DNA of 64,000 bases from Gammaproteobacteria bacterium (GTDB lineage Bacteria; Pseudomonadota; Gammaproteobacteria; Burkholderiales; Nitrosomonadaceae), in NCBI GenBank assembly GCA_015709615.1, contig CP054179.1, positions 124,001 to 188,000 of the forward strand, read 5' to 3'. The position numbers were made by a program, and so were the translations under genes. Position 1 is the first letter of the stretch, and each line of letters opens with the position of its first letter. This document shows positions 45,155 through 54,488 of the stretch, piece after piece. Under the pieces are notes generated by a model, which saw only the letters and a list, made by a program, of their open reading frames with translations, was not told the origin of the DNA and ran no database searches.

Positions 45155-46453
45155 TTACCGGTCGTTTATACCTTGATGCCCGATATCGTGGCGAATCTGT
45201 GAACCGTCGAAGCGGATTCTTTCAACGATTTTATAGGCCGTATGCTGAGCAGCTTTAACATCCTCACCTAGTACGGCGACGCATAAAATACGCCCACCTG
45301 CTGTTACAATTTCATTGCCCTTTTTTCCTTGCGATTGGGTGCCGGCATGGAAAATATGAAAATCACTGGCACTTTCTTGTTCGGTAATCAAATCCGGCAA
45401 ACCGTAAATTACATCATTCTTTCTTGGATTTTCCGGATATCCTGCTGCCGCCATCACAACGCCAAGGGCAGTACGTGAATCCCATTCGGCATCCACTTCA
45501 TTGAGTGTGCCATCAATTGCATGTTCAATGAGAGGCAAAAGATCGCTTTTTAAACGCAACATAATTGGTTGCGTTTCCGGATCGCCCAATCGGCAGTTAA
45601 ACTCCAATACTTTCGCCTGGTTATGGGCGGTAATCATCAGACCGGCATAAAGAAATCCGGTATAGCGAGTGCCATCTTGTTTCAAACCATTGATGACCGG
45701 ATCGATAATAGTGCGCATGATTTGCGCATGCAAGCTTGGGGAAATGAAAGGTACCGGTGAGTAGGCGCCCATTCCTCCTGTATTCGGACCCTGATCGCCG
45801 TCGTAAAGCCGTTTATGATCCTGGCTGGTTGCCAGTGGAAGAATATGGTTTCCGTCCGTCATGACGATAAAGCTGGCTTCAATACCTTGAAGAAATTCTT
45901 CGATAATGATTTCATCGCCCGCATTGCCAAGATTTTTCTCCACTAACAGTGCGTTTACAGCGCAATGTGCTTCTTCCCGCGATTGTGCTACGACCACGCC
46001 TTTTCCGGCTGCCAGACCGTCGGCTTTTATGACAAGCGGGGCGGGGTGTTGCTCAATATAGGCGTGCGCCAAATCGGGATCTGTAAATCTCGCGTAAGCT
46101 GCGGTCGGTATTTGATGCCGCTGCATGAATTCCTTGGCGAAGATCTTCGAAGTTTCAAGTTGAGCGGCTTGCCGGGTTGGGCCGAAGATTTTCAGACCGG
46201 CTGCCTGGAATATATCCACGATGCCGGCGGCCAGTGGAATCTCGGGGCCGACGACGGTGATTGCAATCGACTCCTTTTTTACAAATTCGATTAACTCAGG
46301 AATGGCGGTAATGGCAATATTTTCCAATCCGCGCTCCAATGCAGTACCGGCATTGCCGGGTGCTACAAATACCTTATGCACGCGCGGCGACAAGCTTAAT
46401 TTCCAAGCCAAGGCATGCTCTCTGCCGCCGCCGCCGATCACTAATAATTTCAT
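45155..46453 (-). CDS. purD: Phosphoribosylamine-glycine ligase PurD
   Basis: A 432-residue ATP-grasp enzyme making glycinamide ribonucleotide in purine synthesis. N-terminus KLLVIGGGGREHALAWKLSL, KADGLAAGKGVVVAQ, the signature GDQGPNTGGMGAYSPVPFIS, and LEFNCRLGDPETQPIM. Length is typical. It follows purH by 11 bases on the same strand. Confidence 0.97.
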   Translation of the reverse strand: MKLLVIGGGGREHALAWKLSLSPRVHKVFVAPGNAGTALERGLENIAITAIPELIEFVKKESIAITVVGPEIPLAAGIVDIFQAAGLKIFGPTRQAAQLETSKIFAKEFMQRHQIPTAAYARFTDPDLAHAYIEQHPAPLVIKADGLAAGKGVVVAQSREEAHCAVNALLVEKNLGNAGDEIIIEEFLQGIEASFIVMTDGNHILPLATSQDHKRLYDGDQGPNTGGMGAYSPVPFISPSLHAQIMRTIIDPVINGLKQDGTRYTGFLYAGLMITAHNQAKVLEFNCRLGDPETQPIMLRLKSDLLPLIEHAIDGTLNEVDAEWDSRTALGVVMAAAGYPENPRKNDVIYGLPDLITEQESASDFHIFHAGTQSQGKKGNEIVTAGGRILCVAVLGEDVKAAQHTAYKIVERIRFDGSQIRHDIGHQGINDR

Positions 46454-46464
46454 GATGTGATTAG

Positions 46465-48024
46465 TTAATGGCGGAAATGACGAATGCCGGTGAATACCAT
46501 GGTGACACCATGCTCATCCGCAGCGGCAATTACTTCGTGGTCACGAATGCTGCCGCCGGGCTGAATGATCGCGGTCGCGCCTGCTTCGACGACGACGTCC
46601 AATCCGTCCCGGAACGGGAAAAACGCATCCGATGCCACGACCGATTGCGCCAATGTGAGACCGGCTTGCTGTGCTTTGATGGATGCGATGCGCGCGCTGT
46701 CCACACGACTCATTTGCCCGGCGCCGATACCGACCGTCTGGCCGTTGCGGCAAAATACGATGGCGTTCGATTTAACGAATTTCGCAGCTCGCCAGGCAAA
46801 CAACAGATCATTCAGTTGTTGCGGTGAAGGTTGTAGTTTGGTGACGATTTTTAAATCGGAAGCAGTAATATTCTGAACATCCGGCGTTTGTACCAGAAGA
46901 CCGCCGCCGACGCGTTTTAAATCATAAACATTGTATCCAGTTTGCAAAGGTACCAGCAAAACCCGGATATTGTTTTTTTGTGCCAGAAGCTGTTGTGCTT
47001 CCGGTGCGATTTCGGGCGCGATAATGACTTCGACGAATTGTTTCAGAACAGCATCAGCCGTGTCTTTATCGATAGCGCGATTAAAAGCGATGATGCCGCC
47101 AAAAGCCGAGACCGGGTCGGTTGCGAATGCCAATTGGTAGGCGCGTAAAATCGTTTCCGCAACGGCAATGCCGCAAGGGTTGGCATGTTTGACGATGACA
47201 CATGCAGGGCTGTCAAAAGTTTTGACGCATTCCCAAGCGGCATCAGTATCCGCAATATTATTGTAGGATAATTCTTTGCCCTGTAATTGCCGGTAATTCG
47301 ACAAACTGCCGGGTATGACGTTTTCATCGCGATAGAAAGCGGCTTTTTGATGCGGATTTTCGCCATAGCGCAAAGGCTGTGCGAGGGTGAAATTCAGATT
47401 CAGTGAATCGGGAAAATCCTTGCGCTGATAATCATTGTCCAACGAAGTCAGATAGTTGCTGATGGCGCTGTCGTATGAGGCAGTATGGGTAAACGCTTTT
47501 TGCGCCAATTTAAAGCGCGTAGCCAAACTGACAGTGGCATTGTTTTCCGCCAATTCCCGGCTGAGTTGGGAATAGTCTTGCGGATCCGTGACGATGGCGA
47601 CTTTGCGGTAATTTTTGGCAGCCGCGCGCACCATAGTCGGTCCGCCGATATCGATATTTTCAATGGCATCATCGAAACTGCAATCCGGTTTTGCAACGGT
47701 TTGCTTGAATGGGTAGAGATTGACGATTACCAGTTCGATGTTGGCAATCGACGCTTGTTCGAGTGCATGCTGGTGATCGGGCAGATCATGGCGCGCGAGT
47801 ATGCCGGCATGAATTTTGGGGTGCAACGTTTTGACCCGGCCGTCCAGCATTTCCGGAAAGCCCGTATAATCGCCTGCCTCGACAACCGGAATCCCGGCTT
47901 CGTGCAGCAACTTGGCGGTGCCGCCCGTCGATAGGATGGTGATACTGTGTTGAATCAATTCCCTTGCTAATTGTACGATTCCGGTTTTATCCGAAACACT
48001 GATGAGCGCTTGTTTAATGGTCAT
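46465..48024 (-). CDS. purH: Bifunctional AICAR transformylase / IMP cyclohydrolase PurH
   Basis: A 519-residue enzyme for the last two steps of IMP synthesis. The N-terminal MGS-like cyclohydrolase domain has ALISVSDKTGIVQLARELIQ and STGGTAKLLHEAGIPV; the C-terminal transformylase has LRYGENPHQKAAFYRDENVI, CVIVKHANPCGIA, SNAIVFCRNGQTVGIGAGQM and SDAFFPFRDGLD. Its ATG overlaps the fis stop (ATGA), so it is translationally coupled. Confidence 0.97.
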   Translation of the reverse strand: MTIKQALISVSDKTGIVQLARELIQHSITILSTGGTAKLLHEAGIPVVEAGDYTGFPEMLDGRVKTLHPKIHAGILARHDLPDHQHALEQASIANIELVIVNLYPFKQTVAKPDCSFDDAIENIDIGGPTMVRAAAKNYRKVAIVTDPQDYSQLSRELAENNATVSLATRFKLAQKAFTHTASYDSAISNYLTSLDNDYQRKDFPDSLNLNFTLAQPLRYGENPHQKAAFYRDENVIPGSLSNYRQLQGKELSYNNIADTDAAWECVKTFDSPACVIVKHANPCGIAVAETILRAYQLAFATDPVSAFGGIIAFNRAIDKDTADAVLKQFVEVIIAPEIAPEAQQLLAQKNNIRVLLVPLQTGYNVYDLKRVGGGLLVQTPDVQNITASDLKIVTKLQPSPQQLNDLLFAWRAAKFVKSNAIVFCRNGQTVGIGAGQMSRVDSARIASIKAQQAGLTLAQSVVASDAFFPFRDGLDVVVEAGATAIIQPGGSIRDHEVIAAADEHGVTMVFTGIRHFRH

Positions 48025-48263
48025 TTAATTTGATATTGTTTCATTTTTTGACGTAACGTGTTTCTGTTTATCCCCAGTAAATCAGCTGCTTGCGTCTGAT
48101 TTCCTTTGGTGTATTGTATGGCAATTTCAATTAAAGGCTTCTCAACGCTATGCATGACCATATTGTAAATATGGCACGGTTTCTCACCATCCAGGTCATT
48201 GAGATATCCGTTTATGGCTTTGCGTATACACGATGCAATTTCATTTTCCTTGATCGCATTCAT
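48021..48263 (-). CDS. fis: Fis family DNA-binding protein
   Basis: An 80-residue nucleoid protein. The C-terminal helix-turn-helix is typical (IEIAIQYTKGNQTQAADLLG, INRNTLRQKMKQYQIK). It is shorter than E. coli Fis (98 aa) at the N-terminus, as in other betaproteobacteria. It lies seven bases after dusB, the conserved dusB-fis operon, and overlaps purH by four bases. Confidence 0.94.
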   Translation of the reverse strand: MNAIKENEIASCIRKAINGYLNDLDGEKPCHIYNMVMHSVEKPLIEIAIQYTKGNQTQAADLLGINRNTLRQKMKQYQIK

Positions 48264-48270
48264 AAACTAA

Positions 48271-49275
48271 CTATTCCCCTTCTTTGATATAACTCAATCG
48301 TTGACTTTTTTCAGCTAACGTAGAAAAAAATTTATTAGTTTCCAGAATTTGCTGATCACTGGTTTGTAATTGGTTCATGGATTGACGAAAACCGGCAGAA
48401 CCGACAAGTCCCTTGGTATACCAGGAAATATGCTTGCGTGCGATGCGAACGCCTGAGTATTCACCGTAAAATTCATATAAATCATGCAAATGATTAATAA
48501 GTACACGATGGATTTCAGACACTTCGGGGGCCGGCAAATGTTCGCCGGTTGCGAGGTAGTGATTAATTTCGCGGAAGATCCACGGTCTGCCTTGCGCTGC
48601 GCGACCGATCATGATCGCATCCGCTTTTGTATAGGCAAGAATCGCATGCGCTTTCTCAGGTGTCGTGATATCACCGTTGGCGATGACAGGAATCTTAATT
48701 GCGGCTTTAACCGCTGCGATGGTGTCGTATTCCGCAGTGCCGGTGTAGGCGCAAGCCCGTGTACGGCCGTGAATTGCAAGCGCTTGGACACCCGAGTTTT
48801 CAGCAATATGCGCGATGGAGAGCGCGTTTTTGTGTTGCTTGTCCCAGCCGGTGCGTATTTTGAGTGTCACCGGGGTGTCTACGGCTTTGACCACCGCGTC
48901 CAGAATTTTTCCCACTAATTGTTCATCTTGTAATAAAGCCGAGCCGGCCATGACGTTGCAGATTTTTTTGGCCGGGCAGCCCATATTGATATCGATAATC
49001 TGAGCGCCATTGTCAACATTGTAGCGCGCAGCGGCTGCCAGCATGTGCGGATCGGCACCGGCAATTTGCACGGAAATCGGCGAAACTTCACCGTCATGAT
49101 TCGCGCGGCGCTGTGTTTTTTTTGAACCCCACAGCAACGAATTGCTGGACACCATTTCGGAAACCGCCATACCTGCACCCATCGTTTTGCACAATTGCCT
49201 AAACGGCCGGTCGGTAACTCCCGCCATAGGAGCAACAATCAGTTTATTTTTCAAAATGTGCGTGCCGATTTGCAT
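48271..49275 (-). CDS. dusB: tRNA-dihydrouridine synthase DusB
   Basis: A 334-residue flavoenzyme reducing uridines in tRNA D-loops. APMAGVTDRPFRQLCKTMGA opens the TIM barrel; DINMGCPAKKICNVMAGSAL contains the catalytic cysteine; HGRTRACAYTGTAEYD, VIANGDITTPEKA and IMIGRAAQGRPWIFREIN follow. It leads the dusB-fis-purH-purD run. Confidence 0.96.
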   Translation of the reverse strand: MQIGTHILKNKLIVAPMAGVTDRPFRQLCKTMGAGMAVSEMVSSNSLLWGSKKTQRRANHDGEVSPISVQIAGADPHMLAAAARYNVDNGAQIIDINMGCPAKKICNVMAGSALLQDEQLVGKILDAVVKAVDTPVTLKIRTGWDKQHKNALSIAHIAENSGVQALAIHGRTRACAYTGTAEYDTIAAVKAAIKIPVIANGDITTPEKAHAILAYTKADAIMIGRAAQGRPWIFREINHYLATGEHLPAPEVSEIHRVLINHLHDLYEFYGEYSGVRIARKHISWYTKGLVGSAGFRQSMNQLQTSDQQILETNKFFSTLAEKSQRLSYIKEGE

Positions 49276-49443
49276 GTTAAGCGCAGTGTGTAAATAAAAT
49301 TAGTTACCTGGAAAAGCAATTAATCTGGATATTGGGAATCTTGGCTGCAGCAGGTGAAAATTCATATAAAATCTCACAGCGCACAAAGCCGCAATTATAA
49401 CTTTTGTTTCGTCAGGCTGATAGGGGCGTGACAGGAAAACGGA

Positions 49444-50616
49444 TTAACCACGTGCGCCAAAGATCATGCGGCGGGCGACAAAGCGTTTCAGCGGTGGTGT
49501 GCAATTCAACGCGGTTAATCCGATTCCGCAAGCATGCTTGAGTAATGCATTGTCATTGGAAAAAAGCTTGATGAGCGAATCGGTAAAGAAACGGCCGCCG
49601 CCGCTGTCGATTTGTCTTTTCCGGCGGTAATTCGACAGCATCGCCGCCGCGCCGATTTCCCGCGATGTGTTTTGCGCATTGATCGCTTCTTGCGCTAACT
49701 CATAAGCGTCTCTCAAACCCAGATTAAATCCTTGTCCCGCAACGGGGTGCAATGTTTGCGCCGCATTTCCGATGAGCGCAACTCTTTGTGCCGTAACGTT
49801 CAAGGCGTATCGCAGCGCTAATGGAAATGCCGATCTTTTCCCGGCCTGTGTAAATTTTCCCAGCCGGTCGCCAAAATGGTGATGCAGTCTAAGCAGAAAA
49901 TCGGTTTCGTTCAGCGCAGTAATTTCATGGATTGCTTCAGGACTTACCGTCCACACCAGCGCGAAATCTTCTTCGTTCGGCAGCAACGCGATCGGCCCAT
50001 CGGCGGTAAAGCGTTCGTAGGCGATCCCGCTTTGTTTTTTTTCCGCTTTGACATTGCCGACTACAGCAAATTGCTGATAATCATACGACTGATAAGTGAC
50101 ATCGGGTAATTGCTGCGCCAATTTGCCGCCATCCGCGAGCACTATCAGCTTGGCAGTCACTTTTTGCGCTTCGTTTTGATAATTGAAATGCACCGTGCCC
50201 GAATTTTCCGCAGCATCCAGTCCGGTGACGATCGCACCGGCTATGTAGCCGGATGTGCTTGCCGTTAAGCGCTGATGCATCGAGCAAAATAGATCGTGAT
50301 AGTTGACGACGAAACCTAGCGTGGGAACACCAGCGTCTTGCGGTGTCAAAACGGTTTGACCGAGACTGCCGCGATTGGAAATGTGGATCGTCGTGATCGG
50401 TGTTTTTTTCGTCAATCCGCTCCATACGCCCAAGCGGTGCAGGATTAAGTGACTGCCGTAGGATATTGCCAGCGGGCGTGGATCTTCGTCTTTTTCCGGT
50501 AAACCGCGCGCTTCCAGCAGCAAGCTCGAAATACCGGTATCTTGCAGCGCCAGTGCCAAAGCCATACCCACCGGCCCGCCACCAATGATGACCATATCGT
50601 AATGCGTGCTGATCAT
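49444..50616 (-). CDS. ubiH: Ubiquinone biosynthesis FAD-dependent hydroxylase (UbiH family)
   Basis: A 390-residue class A flavin monooxygenase. The dinucleotide-binding motif is YDMVIIGGGPVGMALALALQ, the NADPH/FAD DG-type motif is LIVLADGGKLAQQL, and the FAD ribityl motif reads GNAAQTLHPVAGQGFNLGLR (Asn where most members have Asp). It hydroxylates the ubiquinone ring; UbiH is favoured over UbiF or UbiI by overall similarity but not proven. The ATG at 50616 is chosen because it opens into the Rossmann strand; the frame runs 29 codons further upstream. Confidence 0.85.
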   Translation of the reverse strand: MISTHYDMVIIGGGPVGMALALALQDTGISSLLLEARGLPEKDEDPRPLAISYGSHLILHRLGVWSGLTKKTPITTIHISNRGSLGQTVLTPQDAGVPTLGFVVNYHDLFCSMHQRLTASTSGYIAGAIVTGLDAAENSGTVHFNYQNEAQKVTAKLIVLADGGKLAQQLPDVTYQSYDYQQFAVVGNVKAEKKQSGIAYERFTADGPIALLPNEEDFALVWTVSPEAIHEITALNETDFLLRLHHHFGDRLGKFTQAGKRSAFPLALRYALNVTAQRVALIGNAAQTLHPVAGQGFNLGLRDAYELAQEAINAQNTSREIGAAAMLSNYRRKRQIDSGGGRFFTDSLIKLFSNDNALLKHACGIGLTALNCTPPLKRFVARRMIFGARG

Positions 50617-50833
50617 ATGATTGCTTGAAATTTTTTCAGGATATCGATTGCTGATTGATAAACCGGATGAAATATTATGTCCGGAAACTCCGGTGGCAAC
50701 CATTGCATCGCGATTTTGATCCTGCTTTTATGAGAATTGATCAGGGCAGGAGAATAGCATATTGCAGCAAGTCATGGAATGTGCGATTGGATGAGTGTGC
50801 TGTAATGCGCGGGCAAGATGGTGGCTTAAACGG

Positions 50834-50839
50834 TATAAT
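50834..50839 (+). promoter_or_regulatory. Candidate -10 box in the gap before the ankyrin gene
   Basis: A perfect TATAAT lies 96 bases before the ankyrin-protein ATG; a convincing -35 at 16-18 bases is not visible. The gap 50617-50935 otherwise contains no gene, repeat or structured RNA that I can recognise. Confidence 0.25.
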
Positions 50840-50935
50840 CTGCATCGTTTATTGGTCTGGTTGAATTTTTCAGGAATTTTGCAGTGATAATTAAAGAATG
50901 TTCTGTGTGAATAAAAGATTAGGAAGGAATTTTAC

Positions 50936-51685
50936 ATGGCAGGATTGTTAGAAAATAAACTTGCAGGATGGATCGTATTTTTACTTTCCATTGTTTCCAC
51001 TGAAGTCTGGTCAACGAATACCGGCAGCGAATTGATCAATGCCGCGGACAAAGGCAACATTTCCTTGGTCAAAAAAATACTGGATACGCAGCGTATTGAT
51101 CAGGAGGAGCTGAACGCCGCTTTTCTGGCGGCGGTTAAAAAAGGTCATGCCGCTGCTGTCGAGCGCTTCTTGCAAGCAGGCGTGGATGTTAATTTGAGAG
51201 CGGATGATGACTATACCCCGCTAATGCGATCGGCGCGCGACGGTCGTGATCAGGCAGTGGAGATTTTGCTGGCCGCCGGCGCTGATGTGAATGCCGCCAG
51301 CGAAGAAGACGGCACGGCATTAATGCTGGCCGCCGAGAAAGACCGCCGGAAAGCCATCGATCTGTTGCTGGCGGCCAAAGCGGAGGTGAGTGCAAAACGC
51401 ACCGATAGTATGACAGCACTGACGCTGGCTGCACAGCAAGGTCACCGGCAAGTTATTCAGACATTGATCGATGCCGGTGCTGATGTTAATTATCAATTGG
51501 AAAATGGCGCGACCGCCCTGATGCTGGCGGCACAGCTTGGCCATTTAGGCGCGGTTCATACATTGCTGGCGGCAAACGCCAATCCTAATCTGAAAGCCAG
51601 CAATGGCGCGACTGCATTGACTTTGGCGAAACTTTATCATCATAAGGAAGTGATTGATTTATTGATAAAGGCGGGAGCTAAGTAG
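50936..51685 (+). CDS. Secreted ankyrin-repeat protein
   Basis: A 249-residue protein with an N-terminal hydrophobic signal (LAGWIVFLLSIVSTEVWS) and about six to seven 33-residue ankyrin repeats, for example DYTPLMRSARDGRDQAVEIL and GATALMLAAQLGHLGAVHTL with LLAANANPNLKAS. Probably a periplasmic protein-binding scaffold. A strong AGGAAGGA site lies before the ATG. It is followed 83 bases later by a Sel1-repeat lipoprotein; the pair may be related in role. Confidence 0.88.
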   Translation: MAGLLENKLAGWIVFLLSIVSTEVWSTNTGSELINAADKGNISLVKKILDTQRIDQEELNAAFLAAVKKGHAAAVERFLQAGVDVNLRADDDYTPLMRSARDGRDQAVEILLAAGADVNAASEEDGTALMLAAEKDRRKAIDLLLAAKAEVSAKRTDSMTALTLAAQQGHRQVIQTLIDAGADVNYQLENGATALMLAAQLGHLGAVHTLLAANANPNLKASNGATALTLAKLYHHKEVIDLLIKAGAK

Positions 51686-51768
51686 TAACTACTATGCTAT
51701 CTTGGTGTCCGGCCGGATTTAAACATGCGTTGTTATCGTTATAACCCAATGAATAGAGGAAATCCCAG

Positions 51769-52443
51769 ATGAATGTTTTGGCTGTTTTATTTCTTGCTGC
51801 GACGGTTACACTGCTGACTGGTTGTGGCGGTGAACAGGGAAGTGATAAATCGGCGGCAAACTCGATACCCGCTCCTATGAACGAAATCACCAAGATGGGT
51901 GAGATTCCGTCGTTTATGAGCGAAGGTTTGTCAGAGGAAGAAAAGGCGGAATTGAAAGAACAAATTATGCCCGGAGGCTTCGACGATGTTAAAGCTGCCG
52001 AAGAGAAGTTTAAGGCATTGATGGCCGACGCAAAAGCAGGGGATCCGGCGGCGCAAAACAGTTTGGGTGTGATGTACTACACCGGTGAAGCGGTATCAAA
52101 GAATTTATCCGGCAAAGTATTGGATACTGATCCGGAACTGGCTGCCGGTTGGTTTTTTCGCGCTGCTGAGCAGGGCTATGCCGATGCGCAGTTTAATCTA
52201 GGACTGATGTACGCAAACGGCGAAGGTGTTCCGCAAGACATGGAGCAGGCGGTGGAATTATTTAAGAAAGCGGCCGAGCAGGGGCATGTCGATGCGCAAA
52301 ATAATCTGGGCGCCATGTATTTCACCGGCGAAGGCGTAGCCAGGGACGAAAAGAAAGCGATCGAATGGTTTGAAAAAGCGGCCGCGCAGGGAAATGAGGA
52401 CGCGCGCGCCAATCTCGATGCAATTAAGGCATCCGGTAAATAA
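51769..52443 (+). CDS. Sel1-repeat lipoprotein
   Basis: A 224-residue protein with lipoprotein signal (VLAVLFLAATVTLLTGCGGE, lipobox LTGC) and three to four Sel1/TPR-like repeats from about residue 85: GDPAAQNSLGVMYYTGEAVS, QGYADAQFNLGLMYANGEGV, QGHVDAQNNLGAMYFTGEGV and QGNEDARANLDAI. Such repeats mediate protein contacts in the envelope. Partner unknown. Confidence 0.88.
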   Translation: MNVLAVLFLAATVTLLTGCGGEQGSDKSAANSIPAPMNEITKMGEIPSFMSEGLSEEEKAELKEQIMPGGFDDVKAAEEKFKALMADAKAGDPAAQNSLGVMYYTGEAVSKNLSGKVLDTDPELAAGWFFRAAEQGYADAQFNLGLMYANGEGVPQDMEQAVELFKKAAEQGHVDAQNNLGAMYFTGEGVARDEKKAIEWFEKAAAQGNEDARANLDAIKASGK

Positions 52444-52453
52444 GCGACCCGTT

Positions 52454-52488
52454 CACTCGGCTGCGTTCTTCATGAATCCGGCCGAGTG
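52454..52488. terminator. Hairpin between Sel1 gene and aldolase gene
   Basis: CACTCGGC (52454-52461) and GCCGAGTG (52481-52488) are exact inverses, ten bases after the Sel1-protein stop and 22 before the convergent aldolase stop, positioned to serve both. No strong T tract follows on either strand. Confidence 0.5.
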
Positions 52489-52509
52489 CGGCGGTTCCGC
52501 AAAACTTCC

Positions 52510-53559
52510 TTACGCAATGGTCACTTCATTGGACGAATAAACATCCTGAATGGCGTGCAGCAGTTTGACGCCTTCGGCGAATGGTTTTTGGAATGCCTTG
52601 CGCCCGGAAATCAATCCCATGCCACCGGCTCGTTTGTTGATGACAGCGGTGCGGATCGCCTGATGCAAATCATCGCTGCCCGATTCTCCGCCTGAATTAA
52701 TCATGCCGATCCGCCCCATATAGCAGTTGGCCACTTGATATCGCACCAGATCGATCGGATGCTCCGTGGTCAGCTCGCTATAGACTTTCGGGTGCGTTTT
52801 ACCGAATTTGATCGCATTGTATCCGCCATTATTGGTCGCCATTTTCTGCTTGACGATATCGGCGCCGATGGTGACCGCCAGATGATTCGCTTGGCCGGTC
52901 AGGTCGGCGCTGACGTGATAATCCTGCTCAGCGGTTTTAAACGCGGCGTTGCGGGTATAAGCCCATAAAATGGTGACCATGCCCAAATTATGCGCATGTT
53001 CGAACGCGGCTGAAACTTCCTGGATCTGGCGGCGGGATTCTTCCGAGCCGAAAAAAACAGTGGCGCCGACGGCGCAGGCTCCCATATTAAATGCCTGATT
53101 GATGCTGGCAAACAGCGTTTGATCGTATTTATTGGGATATGTCAGCAGCTCATTGTGGTTGATTTTAAGAATCATCGGGATTTTGTGCGCATACTGGCGC
53201 GCTACGATTCCCAGCACACCCAGTGTGGATGCGACGCCGTTACAACCGCCTTCAATCGCCAGCTCGACGATATGCTTGGGATCAAAAAACATCGGATTGG
53301 GCGCGAATGAAGCGCCGGCGGAATGCTCAACACCCTGATCTACCGGGAGCAGAGACAGATAGCCGGTGCCCGCCAAACGTCCCTGATTAAAAAACGCCTG
53401 CAGATTGCGCAGCACGCTGGGTTTGCGGTTGCTCAAAGCCATGACGCGATCGACAAAATCGGCGCCGGGCAATTGCAGGCTTTGTTTAGGTATGGTTTTG
53501 CACACATGGCTGAGCAGTTGCTCGCTTTCACTACCCAGAGCGGCGGAAATATTGGTCAT
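52510..53559 (-). CDS. fbaB: Class I fructose-bisphosphate aldolase (FbaB/DhnA type)
   Basis: A 349-residue Schiff-base aldolase of the archaeal/DhnA group. It has GYLSLLPVDQGVEHSAGASF, FDPKHIVELAIEGGCNGVAS, IPMILKINHNELLTY and a later GADIVKQKMATNNGGYNAIK region with conserved lysines, and GRIGMINSGGESGSDDLHQA for phosphate binding. Glycolysis or gluconeogenesis. Its upstream region is occupied by dispersed repeat copy B. AAGGAGC precedes the ATG. Confidence 0.92.
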   Translation of the reverse strand: MTNISAALGSESEQLLSHVCKTIPKQSLQLPGADFVDRVMALSNRKPSVLRNLQAFFNQGRLAGTGYLSLLPVDQGVEHSAGASFAPNPMFFDPKHIVELAIEGGCNGVASTLGVLGIVARQYAHKIPMILKINHNELLTYPNKYDQTLFASINQAFNMGACAVGATVFFGSEESRRQIQEVSAAFEHAHNLGMVTILWAYTRNAAFKTAEQDYHVSADLTGQANHLAVTIGADIVKQKMATNNGGYNAIKFGKTHPKVYSELTTEHPIDLVRYQVANCYMGRIGMINSGGESGSDDLHQAIRTAVINKRAGGMGLISGRKAFQKPFAEGVKLLHAIQDVYSSNEVTIA

Positions 53560-53593
53560 TTTAGCTCCTTGTTGAGAGGATGATCGGGTTGAG

Positions 53594-53810
53594 GAGTTTC
53601 TGAAAAACTACTACACACGGCCATGCGGTGTTGAAATCAGCATTCTAAATGCTCATTTATCGGTTTGTAAATTGCGCTTTCCCACCGGATTTTGCCTTGC
53701 CAGGCCGTTGTTTACTCCCTTTTTCAGAGTTTTCTTAACACTGAATTTAATCGGAATAAACAATCTTACTGGATGCTAAAGAACGGGAAAATAAGCATTC
53801 TCCTTATTTC
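53594..53810 (-). repeat. Dispersed composite repeat, copy B
   Basis: This copy fills most of the gap between the aldolase start and the response-regulator stop. On the minus strand it reads: head palindrome AATAAGGAGAATGCTTATT (53808-53790), AT-rich middle with CTCTGAAAAAGGG, core GGCCTGGCAAGGCAAAAT, AATTTACAA and CACCGCATGGCC (ending about 53619), then TTTTTCAGAAACTCC. TCTGAAAAA at 53736-53718 and its inverse near 53599-53608 form short terminal inverted repeats around the core. It matches copy A at 11391-11575. Confidence 0.65.
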
Positions 53811-53840
53811 TGCTGCGGTATCAATTACGCTAGCCGGAAT

Positions 53841-54488
53841 TTAGTTTTGAATGACATCGTTGTTAATCGCCATGCGGATAAGCTGCGTGATGTTTTGTAA
53901 CTGTAATTTGCGCATCAGATTGACATGGTGAACGCCCACGGTCTTCGGGCTGATGGCCAGCTTTTCCGCTATTTGCGTACCGGAATTTCCTTCCGCGATC
54001 AATTTGAAAATTTGAAATTCCCGTTTGGTGAGCGTATCCAGCGGACTTTCGCAGGTTTCCCTGCGCGTCGCATTGAGCGCCAGTGTTGCAGCCAATTCCG
54101 ATTCGATATAGATTTTTCCCGCATTGACTTGCCGTACTGCTTGGATCATTTCCCCAATTCCGCTTTGTTTGCTGAGAAAACCGGTGGCTCCGGCTTTTAA
54201 TGAGCGTTGTGCCATGGTGGCATTGTTCAACATACTGAATACCAAAATGTGTGCCGCGGAATCCCGGGCTTTGATACGGCGGATGGTTTCCAGGCCGCCG
54301 ATACCGGGCATATTCAAGTCTAAAATGGTGACGCCAGGCTGGTACTCTAAATATCGCTGATAACCCGACTCGCCGTCGTCGGCTTCCGCCACTACGTATA
54401 TATCCGGCGTGCTTTCAAGTAAACGTCGATATCCAGTACGTACTACGGGATGATCATCAATCAATAGGATACAAATTGGTTTCGTCAT
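53841..54488 (-). CDS. NarL/FixJ-family response regulator
   Basis: A 215-residue regulator: receiver domain with acidic ILLIDDHPVV, phospho-acceptor in GVTILDLNMPGIGG and conserved LVFSML; then a LuxR-type HTH (LTKREFQIFKLIAEGNSGTQ, IAEKLAISPKTVGVHHVNLM). Its start lies inside the end of the histidine kinase gene (32-base overlap), so the two form one operon and a cognate pair. Confidence 0.93.
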   Translation of the reverse strand: MTKPICILLIDDHPVVRTGYRRLLESTPDIYVVAEADDGESGYQRYLEYQPGVTILDLNMPGIGGLETIRRIKARDSAAHILVFSMLNNATMAQRSLKAGATGFLSKQSGIGEMIQAVRQVNAGKIYIESELAATLALNATRRETCESPLDTLTKREFQIFKLIAEGNSGTQIAEKLAISPKTVGVHHVNLMRKLQLQNITQLIRMAINNDVIQN

